Of a stretch of 64,000 bases of DNA, positions 35,592-46,000 are shown in pieces. Location of the stretch: the NCBI GenBank assembly GCA_018398575.1, contig JAGTXZ010000005.1:3286001-3350000 (forward strand), written 5' to 3'. Source of the DNA: Ampelomyces quisqualis. Taxonomy: Eukaryota; Ascomycota; Dothideomycetes; Pleosporales; Phaeosphaeriaceae. Under the pieces are notes generated by a model. It had not been told where the DNA came from. It did no database searches and was given only the letters and a program-made list of their open reading frames with translations. A program made the position numbers and the translations under genes. Positions within the stretch are counted from its first letter, which is position 1, and each line of letters opens with the position of its first letter.

Positions 35592-36113
35592 GTCGGAAGG
35601 ATGAGGATTGTCGTTCAGGATTATCGCAGGAGATGCATGGCATTCTTGGTAGCTGGTGCTGGAGTAGGGACCTGCAGGTGCAACTTGAACACGGGTCGGG
35701 TCCTGCTACGGGGAGAGCAGCAGCCTTCGGTTTTGGCTGCAGTAGGTCTCAACAGGAGAGCGACAACCATTTTGGAATGAAAAAAAGGCTAGTATTCTTG
35801 TGGTCCTGCCAGCGCGTTTGAGGCTTGAGGGAAGCAAATTTGATGCTCAGCCGCGGGCGGCAGCGCTGGCCACAAACGAGCCGTTGCATGTCAGGCCATG
35901 GTCTTGATAATGCGGGGAAGCGAGAGAAGCCCCTCAAGGCTCACGGCGGTGCATGCAGGCCGCAGCCAAGGGCGGGTGTTTACTCGGCCAACAGTTTCAT
36001 TTCCGGCCTGGGGCAGCGTACAATAATGAACGTCGCAGATTCTCCACGATGCAGGTTTTCATGGGGTGCGTTGTGGTGGATCGGCCGTCGACAAGCTCAA
36101 GCTCAAGCTCAGA

Positions 36114-36729
36114 TACTCCGTATGTATGGTCGACCCACCTTGATCTCTCGCTTAGCCGCACGGGCCCCAGTGAGCGAAAGCGCCGATTGCTGTATTGAAT
36201 CTTATTGGTGCTGCGCTGATGGCTCCCAAATTGGGGAAGGCGCGCAGTCGATCTGACCATTTTTGAGCACATAGCAGACAGTACGGAGTACCTATGGGCG
36301 GCAAGATTCCCATGCTGTAGCGGGAGCGCATGTCTTTGTCGCGGCCACACTCAGGCACCGCAAAAGCCACCATCTGTGCCCCTGTGCACCTGCGATGCCA
36401 CAACGCAAGGCGAAGTCGCTGAGGAGAACGAGCGTGGCCGTTCGCAGCGCTGCAACGGCTAGCCAAGCAATGACATCACGACAACGGCACGTGCGCGCCA
36501 CACCATTCTTACGCCCGTGCGTGTGGCTTGAGCGGTCTTCGCAGGCCAGCACCAGCGGCGACGGCGACGGAGCGACGGGCGACTCCGATATGCGGTGATC
36601 AGACGGGCTGAGTAATGAACAACGGAGTCGCGGGCGCAAGGGTTTGCTGTGGCGCGCGGTTGGGCCGTTTTGAGTTGTGGTCGTGCCAAAGAACAAGCCG
36701 CTCGCGGAAGCTTTGTCCATTACTCCGTA
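36114..36729. promoter_or_regulatory. Cluster of three TACTCCGTA motifs
   Basis: Exact copies at 36114-36122 (plus), 36282-36290 (minus) and 36721-36729 (plus), within 616 bp of non-coding DNA upstream of the PP1 regulatory subunit. Other exact copies in the window lie at 14595, 27727 and 59549, all intergenic. A binding site or a remnant of a dispersed element are both possible. Confidence 0.45.
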
Positions 36730-37740
36730 CGTGTTGCGGGCACTGATAAAGAGCAGCAAACTATGTAAGCCGCTACCAGAAGCACTGTACGAAGGATTGC
36801 CAGGTCCTTTGTTGTACACCTCTGCCCTCTCCGCCGTCGGCGCCGCCAAGACACCGTCGCATCAGTACTGTTATCGGCAGCGCGCTGCCCTCCGCTGCTA
36901 TTCCCCCTAGTCGCTCGTAGTGTGGTGCAGTGCCTCGTACGACGTACGCAGAACCGGTTCTTGCTGCTTGGCTGCCAATCCTGTTGAATTCGCTTGTGCA
37001 TCCGACAGCAGGGGCCCCCGTCGCCGCTGCCAGGATCCTGGGCCTGGGCGTGCCTCGATTTTAGCACGGCGCCACCCACCCCGGCCAGCAGGCGCGGCCC
37101 TGCACCTGCTGCGCTACTCTCAACACTCCCTCTCCCCATCCCATACTCTCCCACATTTCCTAGGCCATTGCCAGCCTCCACCTCTCTTAAAGACGCCGCA
37201 AGCAGTGCAAGCTGCTTCTGGTCTGTTACCCACCGACCCTTACTGGGCTTATCTTGTCTCCAGCAGCCACCACCCCGGGTACCTTCCCCTTCCCAGGTCC
37301 CATCGTTCGAGAGCCTCTTCTGTCCCACGGCAGCCACCGGCCTCGTCGACTGCAGCCTTTCGTGCCCCGAAAGCTGCCCCATTATTGTGTCTCGAATTGC
37401 TCTTAAGCCCGAGTACATCCTCAGACCTCGACGTTATTGCAGCTTTCGCTAGCTGTGACAATCCGTCGTTGCTCGTCCTTCACCTAGTATGTAAGCCGCC
37501 CGCCCGACGACGAGTGAATTGTGAATTGGTGAGCACGAGAGAGTGCTAGTCAAGGCAACAATCGCTGCCGCGCTTTCAAGTCTCGCTTGTCCGCTCGCTC
37601 GCCCCAATCCTTGGGTTGGATCGCTAACTCCATAACCAGATCACACCACTCGACCTTCGCCATTACCTCTAATGCCCTCGTCGCCCTAGACCTCATCTCC
37701 ACCCATTCCACTGCTCTCTCAACCCCACGAAGTCGGCCGA

Positions 37741-39985
37741 ATGCCTTACACTCCGCCCTCCCAGCGGTCGCCAGCCTCTTCCAAGACCAATAGTCCTATC
37801 CTCAGCCGCAACCATTCTTATGTCGAACAGAGCCCGCTCTCTCCGGTTGCCTCTCAGAGGCCAGCGCTGCCACGGTCTGTCTCGTCCACATCATACCTGG
37901 TCAAGCACCGACGGACACCATCCTCGACCACTGCCGACAACACCGCTGCCAACGGCCATGCCATGAATGGAGGTGCAGACCAGGTCTCTGACACCAACCG
38001 GTCTCGTGGCTCGTCCATGAATGGTAGCATCCGCCAGTCTCCCTCCCCTAAGAATGATCTTCTGATTCCGTCAGGTGCGATCACAACGCCCCCTGATTCC
38101 TCGGACGATGAAGAGCGAGGACGCAGAATTGGCAACCTTCGAGAGCTTCAAGAGGCGCTGCTGCACATCGACGTCAAGCGAGTGCCCTCGCCGAGCCGCC
38201 AGGCCATCACGGAGACGCCCAACAACACACCTCAGCCAATGATGGTAGCCCGATCGCTGTCTGCGGAAGCACGCAAAATTGCTCACTCGAGATCCTCGAG
38301 CGAGATCACCTTGTCACACCACAACATCCACCCCATGAATACAGATGCTGTCATCAGCTCGTCTGATGGAAGCGATGCCGAGGACGAGGGACTGCGGATA
38401 AAACCGCCTCTACTGAGGAAAAAGTCCGGCGAGCTGGTCAAACCTGCTCTCCGACCAGCGTCTCGCCGCCGACCGTCCAGCATGCCGGGAACACCAACCT
38501 ACTCCAAGGCTGTGCACTTCAACGAGGATATTGAACAAGTTCGTCACTTTCTCCAAGTGGACCGACCAATCGCCGTCAGCGCAGGTTCGTCGCCTGTCGA
38601 AACATACGACAGCGAGAGCGAGTATCCTTTCAGCGAGGACACTCGCTCGAAGACGCCCGAGTGGGAGATCAAGCTCGCAAATTTTCCGTCTTCGGATACA
38701 TACGAGCGACAAAGTGCTCCTATCCGTGTGGAACGAATCTTCCTAGCTTCTGACAATCAGACCCTGGTTGGCAACATTGCGTGCGCCAACATCTCTTTCC
38801 AGAAGTTTGTCGTAGCGCGCTTCACTCTCGACTACTGGAAGACGACGTCCGAAGTGGTTGCCGAATTCAACCACGACGTTCGCAAAAAGCACAAGGATGA
38901 TGGATATGATCGGTTCAATTTCAACATCAAGCTTGCTGACCAGGCCAACCTCGAGTCTAAAACGTTGCTGTTGTGTGTTCGCTACCAGGTTAATGGCCAA
39001 GAGTATTGGGATAACAACAACTCGATAAACTACCAAGTCGACTTCTCCAAGAAGGTCAAGCCGCGCGACGACAAGCGTCCCACTGGTGGACTTGGTGCGA
39101 TTCCACGCAGCAGGCACTCGCCTTTGGCTCCTCGTCCCCGGTCGGTGCCTCCGTCGATTGATGATGATTTTGGTCACGATTTTGAGAACAAGTTCTCTTT
39201 TGGCAGCCCACGTAACGTCATCATCTCTGAGTCTCCGAATGCGGCAATTCGTTTGAAGCCTAGGAGCAAGCGCGGTAGCTTGTTTCCCGATCAGACCTCT
39301 CAGCGCTCTCAGGTCGGCCAGGCATTCTCGTCTCGCTACGATTTTAGTGCTTCACTTTCGGCCGCTCTCTCGACGGCTCAGACTGCCCTCGGCAATCGCA
39401 GCGGACTGAAGATCAGCACTCCAGACAGGGTCAGCAAAGGATACTTCGACCATCCAGCCACTGAAGCAAAGGCCGAAACGGTCGGCGCGCCAGTTCCCGG
39501 TACTCGACCCGATTCCCTTTCGTCCGAGAAGCCCGATCTTAAGTCTGCTGAGTACAACGAGTTGATCCAGAAGTTTTGCTTTGTACGTTCTCAACCTCAA
39601 CACTCAGCCCGCATGGCCTAGACGGAGACTAATACGCAACCAGTTCGGTACTCCTTCTGGCAAATTGTCACCGCCTGCTACTCCATCTGCCCCGAATATG
39701 CAAAACGATGGAGCCGTCGAGGAACTACTAAATGATGGTAGTTCAAGCACCAAATCTTCTGCCACAGGCAGCCCCTCGTCTCCTGCTCTACCATTTCTTG
39801 TGGATGGAGCTAGCGATGTTCACTTGTCTCGGACACCCTCTCCGTTCTTGTCTCGCTCCACTTCTCCAGGTCCTGTGACCGGCTCAGGGCCTGGAGATCT
39901 GGTCGCCTCCCAATATCCATACGGCTATAACATGTCAGGTGGCATGTTCAATGAGCGAAGTCACACCCCCCAAGCATGCGTTTAG
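37741..39985 (+). CDS. Glycogen-targeting PP1 regulatory subunit (Gac1/PPP1R3 type, CBM21)
   Basis: Exons 37741-39582 and 39644-39985 encode about 727 residues. The N-terminal 250 residues are disordered and Ser/Pro-rich. The PP1-docking motif appears as SKAVHFNED (about 255-263), the RVxF type. A CBM21 carbohydrate-binding domain follows (about 309-435): VRVERIFLASDNQTLVGNI-like beta strands, VVARFTLDYWKT, FNFNIKLADQ and the signature WDNNNSINYQV. A low-complexity C-terminus contains SRTPSPFLSRSTSPGP. Such subunits bring protein phosphatase 1 to glycogen to activate glycogen synthase. The 61-nt intron (GTACGT to ACCAG) joins FCF to FGTPSGKL. A long GC-rich leader lies upstream. Confidence 0.88.
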
Positions 39986-41033
39986 CTTGTTATCACCCGC
40001 AGTGAGAGGCTTGTTTTTCTTCCGCGTAACGAATCTTCATGGACATTAAGACGCGCTTACGACCTGATTGTCTACGATGAGTGGAGCGAATGTTTCTTCG
40101 GCAACTGATCGCTCACGAGTCTTGTTCATATCGGTGCGAAACGTTGTTTAATGGTCAACAGTTGATGATGGACGTTTTCGAAGCGTCTCTCTGAGACTGT
40201 TCTTTTTCCAGCGTACTCCAAACAACTCCCCTGCTGCATTTCCTGGTCCGGTCTTTCTTGCATGTCCCTTCTAGCCAATGCTGCTCTGTGTGTAACGGCG
40301 TTCTCTGGGACTCTCATATTTTTACTCGATCTTTCGTCGACCATAGACTGGTCGACGTCATGCGCTTGTTTCTGAGCAGCCCTACTCTGGCTCTGGCGTT
40401 ATTTTCAGTCACTTCCGACTCTTGGAATTGCAAAAAGCGCTTTGATGGATTGCATTTTCTAGCGGTCTCCCTCATTCTTGTTAATCAAATCGTCGAAACC
40501 GTCGTACATGGGTGGTAGGCGGGACTGAAGAATGCCAGATTATCCTGCGGGATTCAAATTGTTCGTGCATGGTGTATGCTCCTGTGTCTGGTGTAGTGCG
40601 CTTCGTTGTTCGGAGTGTGTGGTGGTTGGGAATTGGGTGTCTAAACGATTGAGTTTGACTTGCGACTCGGGGAAGGACCTGTCCTATGTACTAGGTCAGT
40701 ACTAGATCATGGCCAACTCATTCTACTGCACCCAACTACTTGCACCCCGTGAGCATCTTCTTACCGCCAATTGAGCGAAATAGTGAAGCCGGAGCGGTCT
40801 GGATCGTGACTTCTTGGCGCCATGTGACCTATTCTGCGTCTTTGGAGACCCCGCAAGGCCTCATGTCCGCTCACCGCCTACTGCATCGGGAGGGGACCCT
40901 GATTTCCGGTAAGCTTCGACTTGCCCGCTCCTTCACTATCTCCACCATTCGGTCCCAGATTGCACGAGACAGCGTGTCCTTTTTTTCTGCCTCGGCTTCT
41001 TTGTGTCTCGTTGTGTCGCCTGACGTGCCCACA
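39986..41033. other. Intergenic, about 1 kb
   Basis: Contains the 3' flank of the PP1 subunit gene and the promoter of the EBP-like gene. The frames at 40258-40518 and the N-terminal extension from 40740 have no domain support. Nothing else is seen. Confidence 0.4.
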
Positions 41034-42318
41034 ATGTCTTTTTTCAGCAGTAAGAAACCCGCTGCGCCCAAGGTTCCTCCACCACCCATCCCGCGCTCGG
41101 GACCCACAATCGATGCCACGACAATCATCTCGCTGCTCGCCGTCCTGGTGCTCCTCGGCAGCGCGTACGCCGCATCACTCAAAGCCCTGCCTAAAACCGC
41201 AACGATCAAAACCCGCGTGCTCTTCGTGTGGCACCTCTTCGACGCGCTGATCCACTTTGTCTTTGAAGGCGGTTTTCTCTGGAATTGCTTCTTCGTCTCG
41301 TACGCGCTGCCCAGATCCTTCTCGGCGGCGGCTCGCTCCCACTCGCACATTGCCTTCTTCACGCCCCCGGACGTGTATTGGTTGGGGAAAGACGATTTGC
41401 TGTTTGGTGCGAATTACGGGACTACGCCGTTCTCGCGGTTGTGGCAGGAATATGCAAAGGCGGATAAGCGCTGGGGAGGCGTGGATTTGACCATTGTGTG
41501 TCTCGAGATGTTGACTGTTTTTGTGGCGGGGCCGTTGGCGTGTTGGATTTGTGTGTTGTTGAGTAGGGATGAGAGGAAGGGGGTGTTGAAGAAGTGGTTT
41601 TGGATGGTGGTGTTGGCTACAGGGGAGATTTATGGTGGTGAGTCACTGTTCCTTTTCCAACTACCCACAATACAACACATTGGTTTCGAATTGGGCTTGA
41701 AGTGGCATGTCGGCTGGCTAGTTGTGAGGCGGATTGTGGGTCCCACCGCTCGGAGTCTGTTGAGATGAGTGGACGACGTGTTTTGCGTCTGCGAGGATAT
41801 GGCTGACACGTGGTTCACCGCAATAACAGGCTGGATGACTTTTGCCCCTGAGTGGTTTACTGGAAGCCCGAATCTGGACACGTCGAACTGGATGTATCTG
41901 TAAGTCTTGATGCCTCCTATGTCTCTACCATGCCCGATTCAACTCTGCACCAAACAACATTATGAGACTCGCACAACTTCATCTACTCGATCCGAGCCGC
42001 CCGCAAGCACCCATTCTCATGTTTCTTTCGAAGTTCGTGCTCGTCGTTCCTGAACAGGATGCGTTGTCCATGCATATCCGCTGGCGGGTGGCCCGTGGTC
42101 CCACTTTTCACACATTTGCACACACCGCAACTCCCAGCACCACCGACCAAAAACGTTACAACTGACAATGTAATAGCTGGCTGTATCTCGCCTTCTTCAA
42201 CGGTGTCTGGGTCGTATTTCCGCTCTGGATTCTGTGGGAGGCATATGGTGCCATGAGCTCGGCCATGAGTCAGACTGAAATGGTTGATTTGGTACATTAT
42301 TTGAAAAAGGACGATTGA
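41034..42318 (+). CDS. EBP/EXPERA-domain membrane protein (sterol isomerase-like)
   Basis: Exons 41034-41637, 41830-41899 and 42177-42318 encode about 271 residues. The start MSFFSSKKPAAPKVPPPP gives a short cytoplasmic tail; the first membrane segment is TIISLLAVLVLLGSAYA. The EXPERA core includes VWHLFDALIHFVFEGGFLWNC, LWQEYAKADKRW and ICLEML-like TVFVAGPLACWIC, with His and Glu residues in the second segment placed as in sterol delta8-delta7 isomerases. After two splices the last segment reads LWLYLAFFNGVWVVFPLWILW. Introns are 192 and 277 nt, long for this window. Emopamil-binding proteins act in the ER in sterol isomerisation or ligand binding. Fungi use ERG2 for ergosterol, so the real substrate is uncertain. 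Confidence 0.85.
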
Positions 42319-42548
42319 AGTAGTCTGTGAAGAGCCGATGGGTATCAAGAATTATCGATTCACAGACGAAGAGAATGCTCGATCAAGAAAGACGTGCATG
42401 CCGTCTCATTCAAGCAGAACAAAGCCGACGACGTAATACCATGCTTTCACAATTAGACCTGGCTTCAAACCTGATGTACCATTCGCTCTTCTTGCACATT
42501 GCCTCCCCAACCATCCCATTCCCATCCTCCCGTCCCATCCTCCCATCC

Positions 42549-45288
42549 TTACACCATCCCCACAAACCCCGCAGGCAACAACCCCGTTACGCCGGCATAC
42601 ACCCCCCAATACCAATCCCCATTGATATCCTCGACTTCCCTGATCTCCGCATGTCTCGGAAACCCAAGCTCATCCTTGACCCCGTCCTCGGGCCAATAAC
42701 TCCATTTCGCCTTCAACTTCAACCCCACGCCACCATCAGGCGGAAAGCGCTGGGCCGGGATAGCAGACCCGAGCTGAGCGCGGTAGTTATGCACGTTGCC
42801 GTCGTAGTCGCGCCATTTCCATTCCCGTCCTTGGCCGGCATCAGACTCGTCGATTTTAAGCGCGTATCCGCCTACCAGGGCGCGGACGACTATGCGTCGT
42901 TGTCCGCCGTCGCGGTCTTCGAACCCGACTACGACCATCCTGTGACCCCGCAGACATTTGCGCCACCCGTTTAGCCCGTCTTCTTTGGAAAGACGGGCCG
43001 AGACGCTGAGTTTGTGGTAGCATGCCATGCAGATGTCATAGTCACCCGCGTTGCAGGCCAGGCAGTGGTGGCGCGTGTTGGAGGGTGGGATAGATAAGTG
43101 GCAGATGTTGCAGAGAGTCGTGAAGTTGAGGGGGCAGAAGGCGAGGTTGGCGATGGGGTGGGAGGTCGGGGTACGGCTGAAGGATGCTGATTTGGGGGTG
43201 CGAGGAGTCGATTCTGGTGCGTGTGGTGTGAGTGTTGTTGTGAAAGTCGATGATGTTGGTGTGCTGGAGCTGCGGACTTGGTGAGCGACTGGTAGTAAGG
43301 GGTGCGTGCAGTGTCGTCCTTGGTTGACGCAATCGTTGCAAAAGCCCCAGTCCCCTTCGTTGCAGAAGTCGCACTTCCAGTAGCATGCGTTAGCGAAAGC
43401 TTTGCAAGAATCGCAGAAAACACCCTCCTCGAGTCTATGTGCGGGATCGTCTTCACTCATCAACACGTGCGGCGGTGTTGCAGATTCGGTCAATGGAGTT
43501 ATCGGCGTTCGATATCGATGACCCGTCAGGATATGTGGTTGCTCGTAGCCCGGCAGATACCCGCCTTTTGGACAGTCACGCTCATATCGTGCCCAGGCAG
43601 TCCACCCAAAGCCAAACCAGTGCTTACAACCTTTGCCGGCACGGTAACAACGATGGCATAAATTGTAGTTTTTGTTGTCGCACTGTGAGCAGTGGTAGTG
43701 AAGCTCATGCTCAATATGGTCTTTTCCACAATGTCTGCACGAGATATGTGGCTCGGTGTACAATGTGGGCTCTGTCATGGTACTTGACGACACCTGCCGC
43801 GATCGTGGCTCGTTTGCTGCAGGATCTGTCGTGGAACGTGGGAATACAGGAGCAGATAGCATGGGAAAGGTACCATGGTTCGAAGACGCACGCTGCCGGG
43901 GGTTCGCAGAACTCGTCGGGCTATCACTGGCCGGCATGTTCAGGCCGAGTGCTCGAACAGCGCGAGAGGATGGACATGGCGTCGGTTGTAGACTGTTGCG
44001 GAACTGTTGTCTGGCCTCGACGCCAGCACGTTGCCCCTGATCTGACTGGCGACGCCTTGCCGCGGGAGCGCTGCCTGATGTCGACGGACGCTCAGCTTCA
44101 GAGGAGCTCGGTGTCGCTGAAGACACGGAGAGCGCAGCTGGACGTTCTGCGCGTCGAGCTGGCCTGGAGCTCCCTTGACTGGAGGACCGCTGGTGCTGGC
44201 CACGACGGCCCCGGTTCGCCGCATCGATGAGCCCAGGCCGCGAAATGGGCGGGCCGGTGGCGGTCTGCGGTGTCGAAGCACCCCTCTCATCACGGACAGG
44301 CGGGCTGCGCAAGGGCTGGGGCAGCGAAGTAGCCGAGGAGCTGGTCAATCCCTCTCGTGCCAGCCGTTCGCGTCGCTCTCGTCGCTCCCGCTGTCTTTCA
44401 GCATGTCTCTCCGACTGCCGCCGGCGCACAGCTTCGGCGATGCGTTCGGTGATTTCCTCCTCTTGCGATGGCCCGATCTGGCCCAGGTCCACACCCTCTG
44501 CGACCAGCTCTTCCAGCACCTGGCGCACGAGATCCTCGTCGACGTCGTCCGAGTCGATTTCCGAGGCGCTCAGCAGCGACCGCAGGCTCGGTTGGTGTTC
44601 GATGGCGCGGGGGGGCCGGGTGGCGCGAGAGGGCGAGGGCCCCGGCGACTGCCGGCTCCTCGAGCGCCTCTCCGGACGACTTCTGCCCACGTCACGCAGA
44701 CTCAGCGCCTGGGCGTCGGCCAGCAGGCGGTCCTCCTGTTCCCGCTCTTGCTCGTCGCGCTCCTCTCGGCGCCGCAGCCGGGGGAGGACATTGTCGCCGG
44801 GCGTGTATTTGCTCCGGTCCGTCTGCTTCTCGTCGGCCGTCTTGCCCCGCTCGGGATTCGACCGCACGTAGTTGTCCAGCAGCGTCGTGACAAAGGCGTT
44901 CGGCTGCGTTGACCGCACCGAGGCACGGCACGCCGGGCACGTGTACGGGTGGATCGATGTGGCCGTCGAGGCCTGCAAGGCAAACCACTCCTTCAGACAT
45001 GCGCCGCAGAAGGTGTGCAGGCAGTCGAGCAGCGTGAGCGGCTGGTAGAGCACGTCGGTGCAGATCTGAGCAAGCCATGGTGGTTAGCCCGTGTCCCCAA
45101 GCAATGGCTACGTGGTAGGCGTCGGCTATATACAAAGGCTTCTCCATCCATCCTTCCATCCATCGGGTTGATACTGGTACTGACCCCCGCCTTCGCAACA
45201 CGAGCACTGCTGGACCACGACTTACCGAGCAAGTCAGTTCCCTCTCCAGGTCATGCTGCCCTCCACCAGCGCGCTCTGCCTCGGCCAT
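42549..45288 (-). CDS. RING finger / ZZ-type zinc finger protein with C-terminal SH3-like domain
   Basis: Exons 45288-45226 and 45065-42549 encode about 859 residues. The join gives ELTCSICTDVLYQPL, completing a RING finger: CSIC, DCLHTFCGAC, then YTCPAC. A coiled, Arg/Glu-rich region (RRRQSERHAERQRERRERR) and a long disordered Ser/Pro/Arg segment follow. From about residue 430 come three Cys/His clusters of ZZ type: ISCRHCGKDHIEHELHYHCS, GVFCDSCKAFANACYWKCD and TTLCNICHLSIPPSNTRHHC. The end (HNYRAQLGSAIPAQRFPPDG to GDWYWGVYAGVTGLLPAGFV) reads like an SH3 fold. The protein is likely an E3 ubiquitin ligase, with ZZ fingers reading modified or N-terminal peptides. It is convergent with the EBP gene, 230 bp apart. 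Confidence 0.85.
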
Positions 45289-46000
45289 TGCGCCAGATCC
45301 CAGTGCAGGGTTGGGCGTGGCTCGCCGTCGCGCAAGCCGAACCCATGCCGTCAGCGACTCGACGTCGGACCCACGTGACTTGCGCTCGCCCACCCCCTGC
45401 CAGCGCATGCATCGTGACTACAGACTACAGTACCACCGCTGCCGCCGCCGCCGCTTACACCCCTGTGCCACTTGCATCCAATGCGATCCTGCCGATTCAG
45501 ATGCTGTGTCGGACTCAGCTAGGAGACGTCGGTTTGCCAAGAGGAGAAGACGTCGGTCTGCCAAGAGGACGAGTCTTGTCTGGTGCTAGCGCGCGTCACG
45601 TGATTTTGCCCTTTCGTTCGTGCTAGACTTCAACTTGAACCAGCGGTGGTTTAGACTTTGACCATTGCTTCAGTCTTCCAGCGACTTGTGCCAGACCACG
45701 TCTTGCACCTCGTTTCATCATTACAAACATGTCCCCTGCTGCACTTCTGAAACTTCCCAGCAAGCACCGAAACATACATGTCCGAACCATAAGCACCTGC
45801 CTGGTTTCGAAACTCAGCCAGACCACGGAAACAGAGGACATACTGTGCATGGTCACTCAACTCCAGTGTACTTTGAACCAACAGGTTCAGGCATTCCAAC
45901 ATTCCCATCTTCCCTTTCGACTACTCGAATTGAGTGCACTATGTATACAAGTCATGACCGGCACATGATGCCCCTGCTGTAGTAGCCCTTGATAACATAC
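45289..46000. other. Intergenic upstream of the RING/ZZ gene
   Basis: Lies between the start of the RING/ZZ gene and the 3' end of the repeat-rich secreted gene, both leftward. At 45521-45570 a short 18-bp direct repeat (agacgtcggtytgccaagag) occurs twice. No gene is supported. Confidence 0.4.

Larger units (their letters stand above)
29354..37740. other. Gene-poor stretch of 8.4 kb
   Basis: No gene can be supported with confidence. It holds a 23-bp C tract (30181-30203), GC-rich and CT-rich stretches that look like leaders or promoters (29690-29890; 36920-37740), three exact copies of the TACTCCGTA motif (36114-36122, 36282-36290 reversed, 36721-36729), an 8-bp hairpin GTGGCGCG/CGCGCCAC (31601-31629) and short (CAAGCT)n runs at about 36092-36112. 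Three weak small open frames are listed separately. The last 700 bp probably include the 5' leader of the PP1 regulatory gene. Confidence 0.5.

Noticed and set aside
36292..36849. 185-aa minus-strand frame in the gene-poor block
   Set aside because: Arg/Ser-rich low-quality sequence with overlapping frames on both strands and no domain.
36920..37549. 209-aa plus-strand frame upstream of the PP1 subunit
   Set aside because: Pro/Ser-rich translation of a CT-rich leader; more likely promoter or 5' leader.
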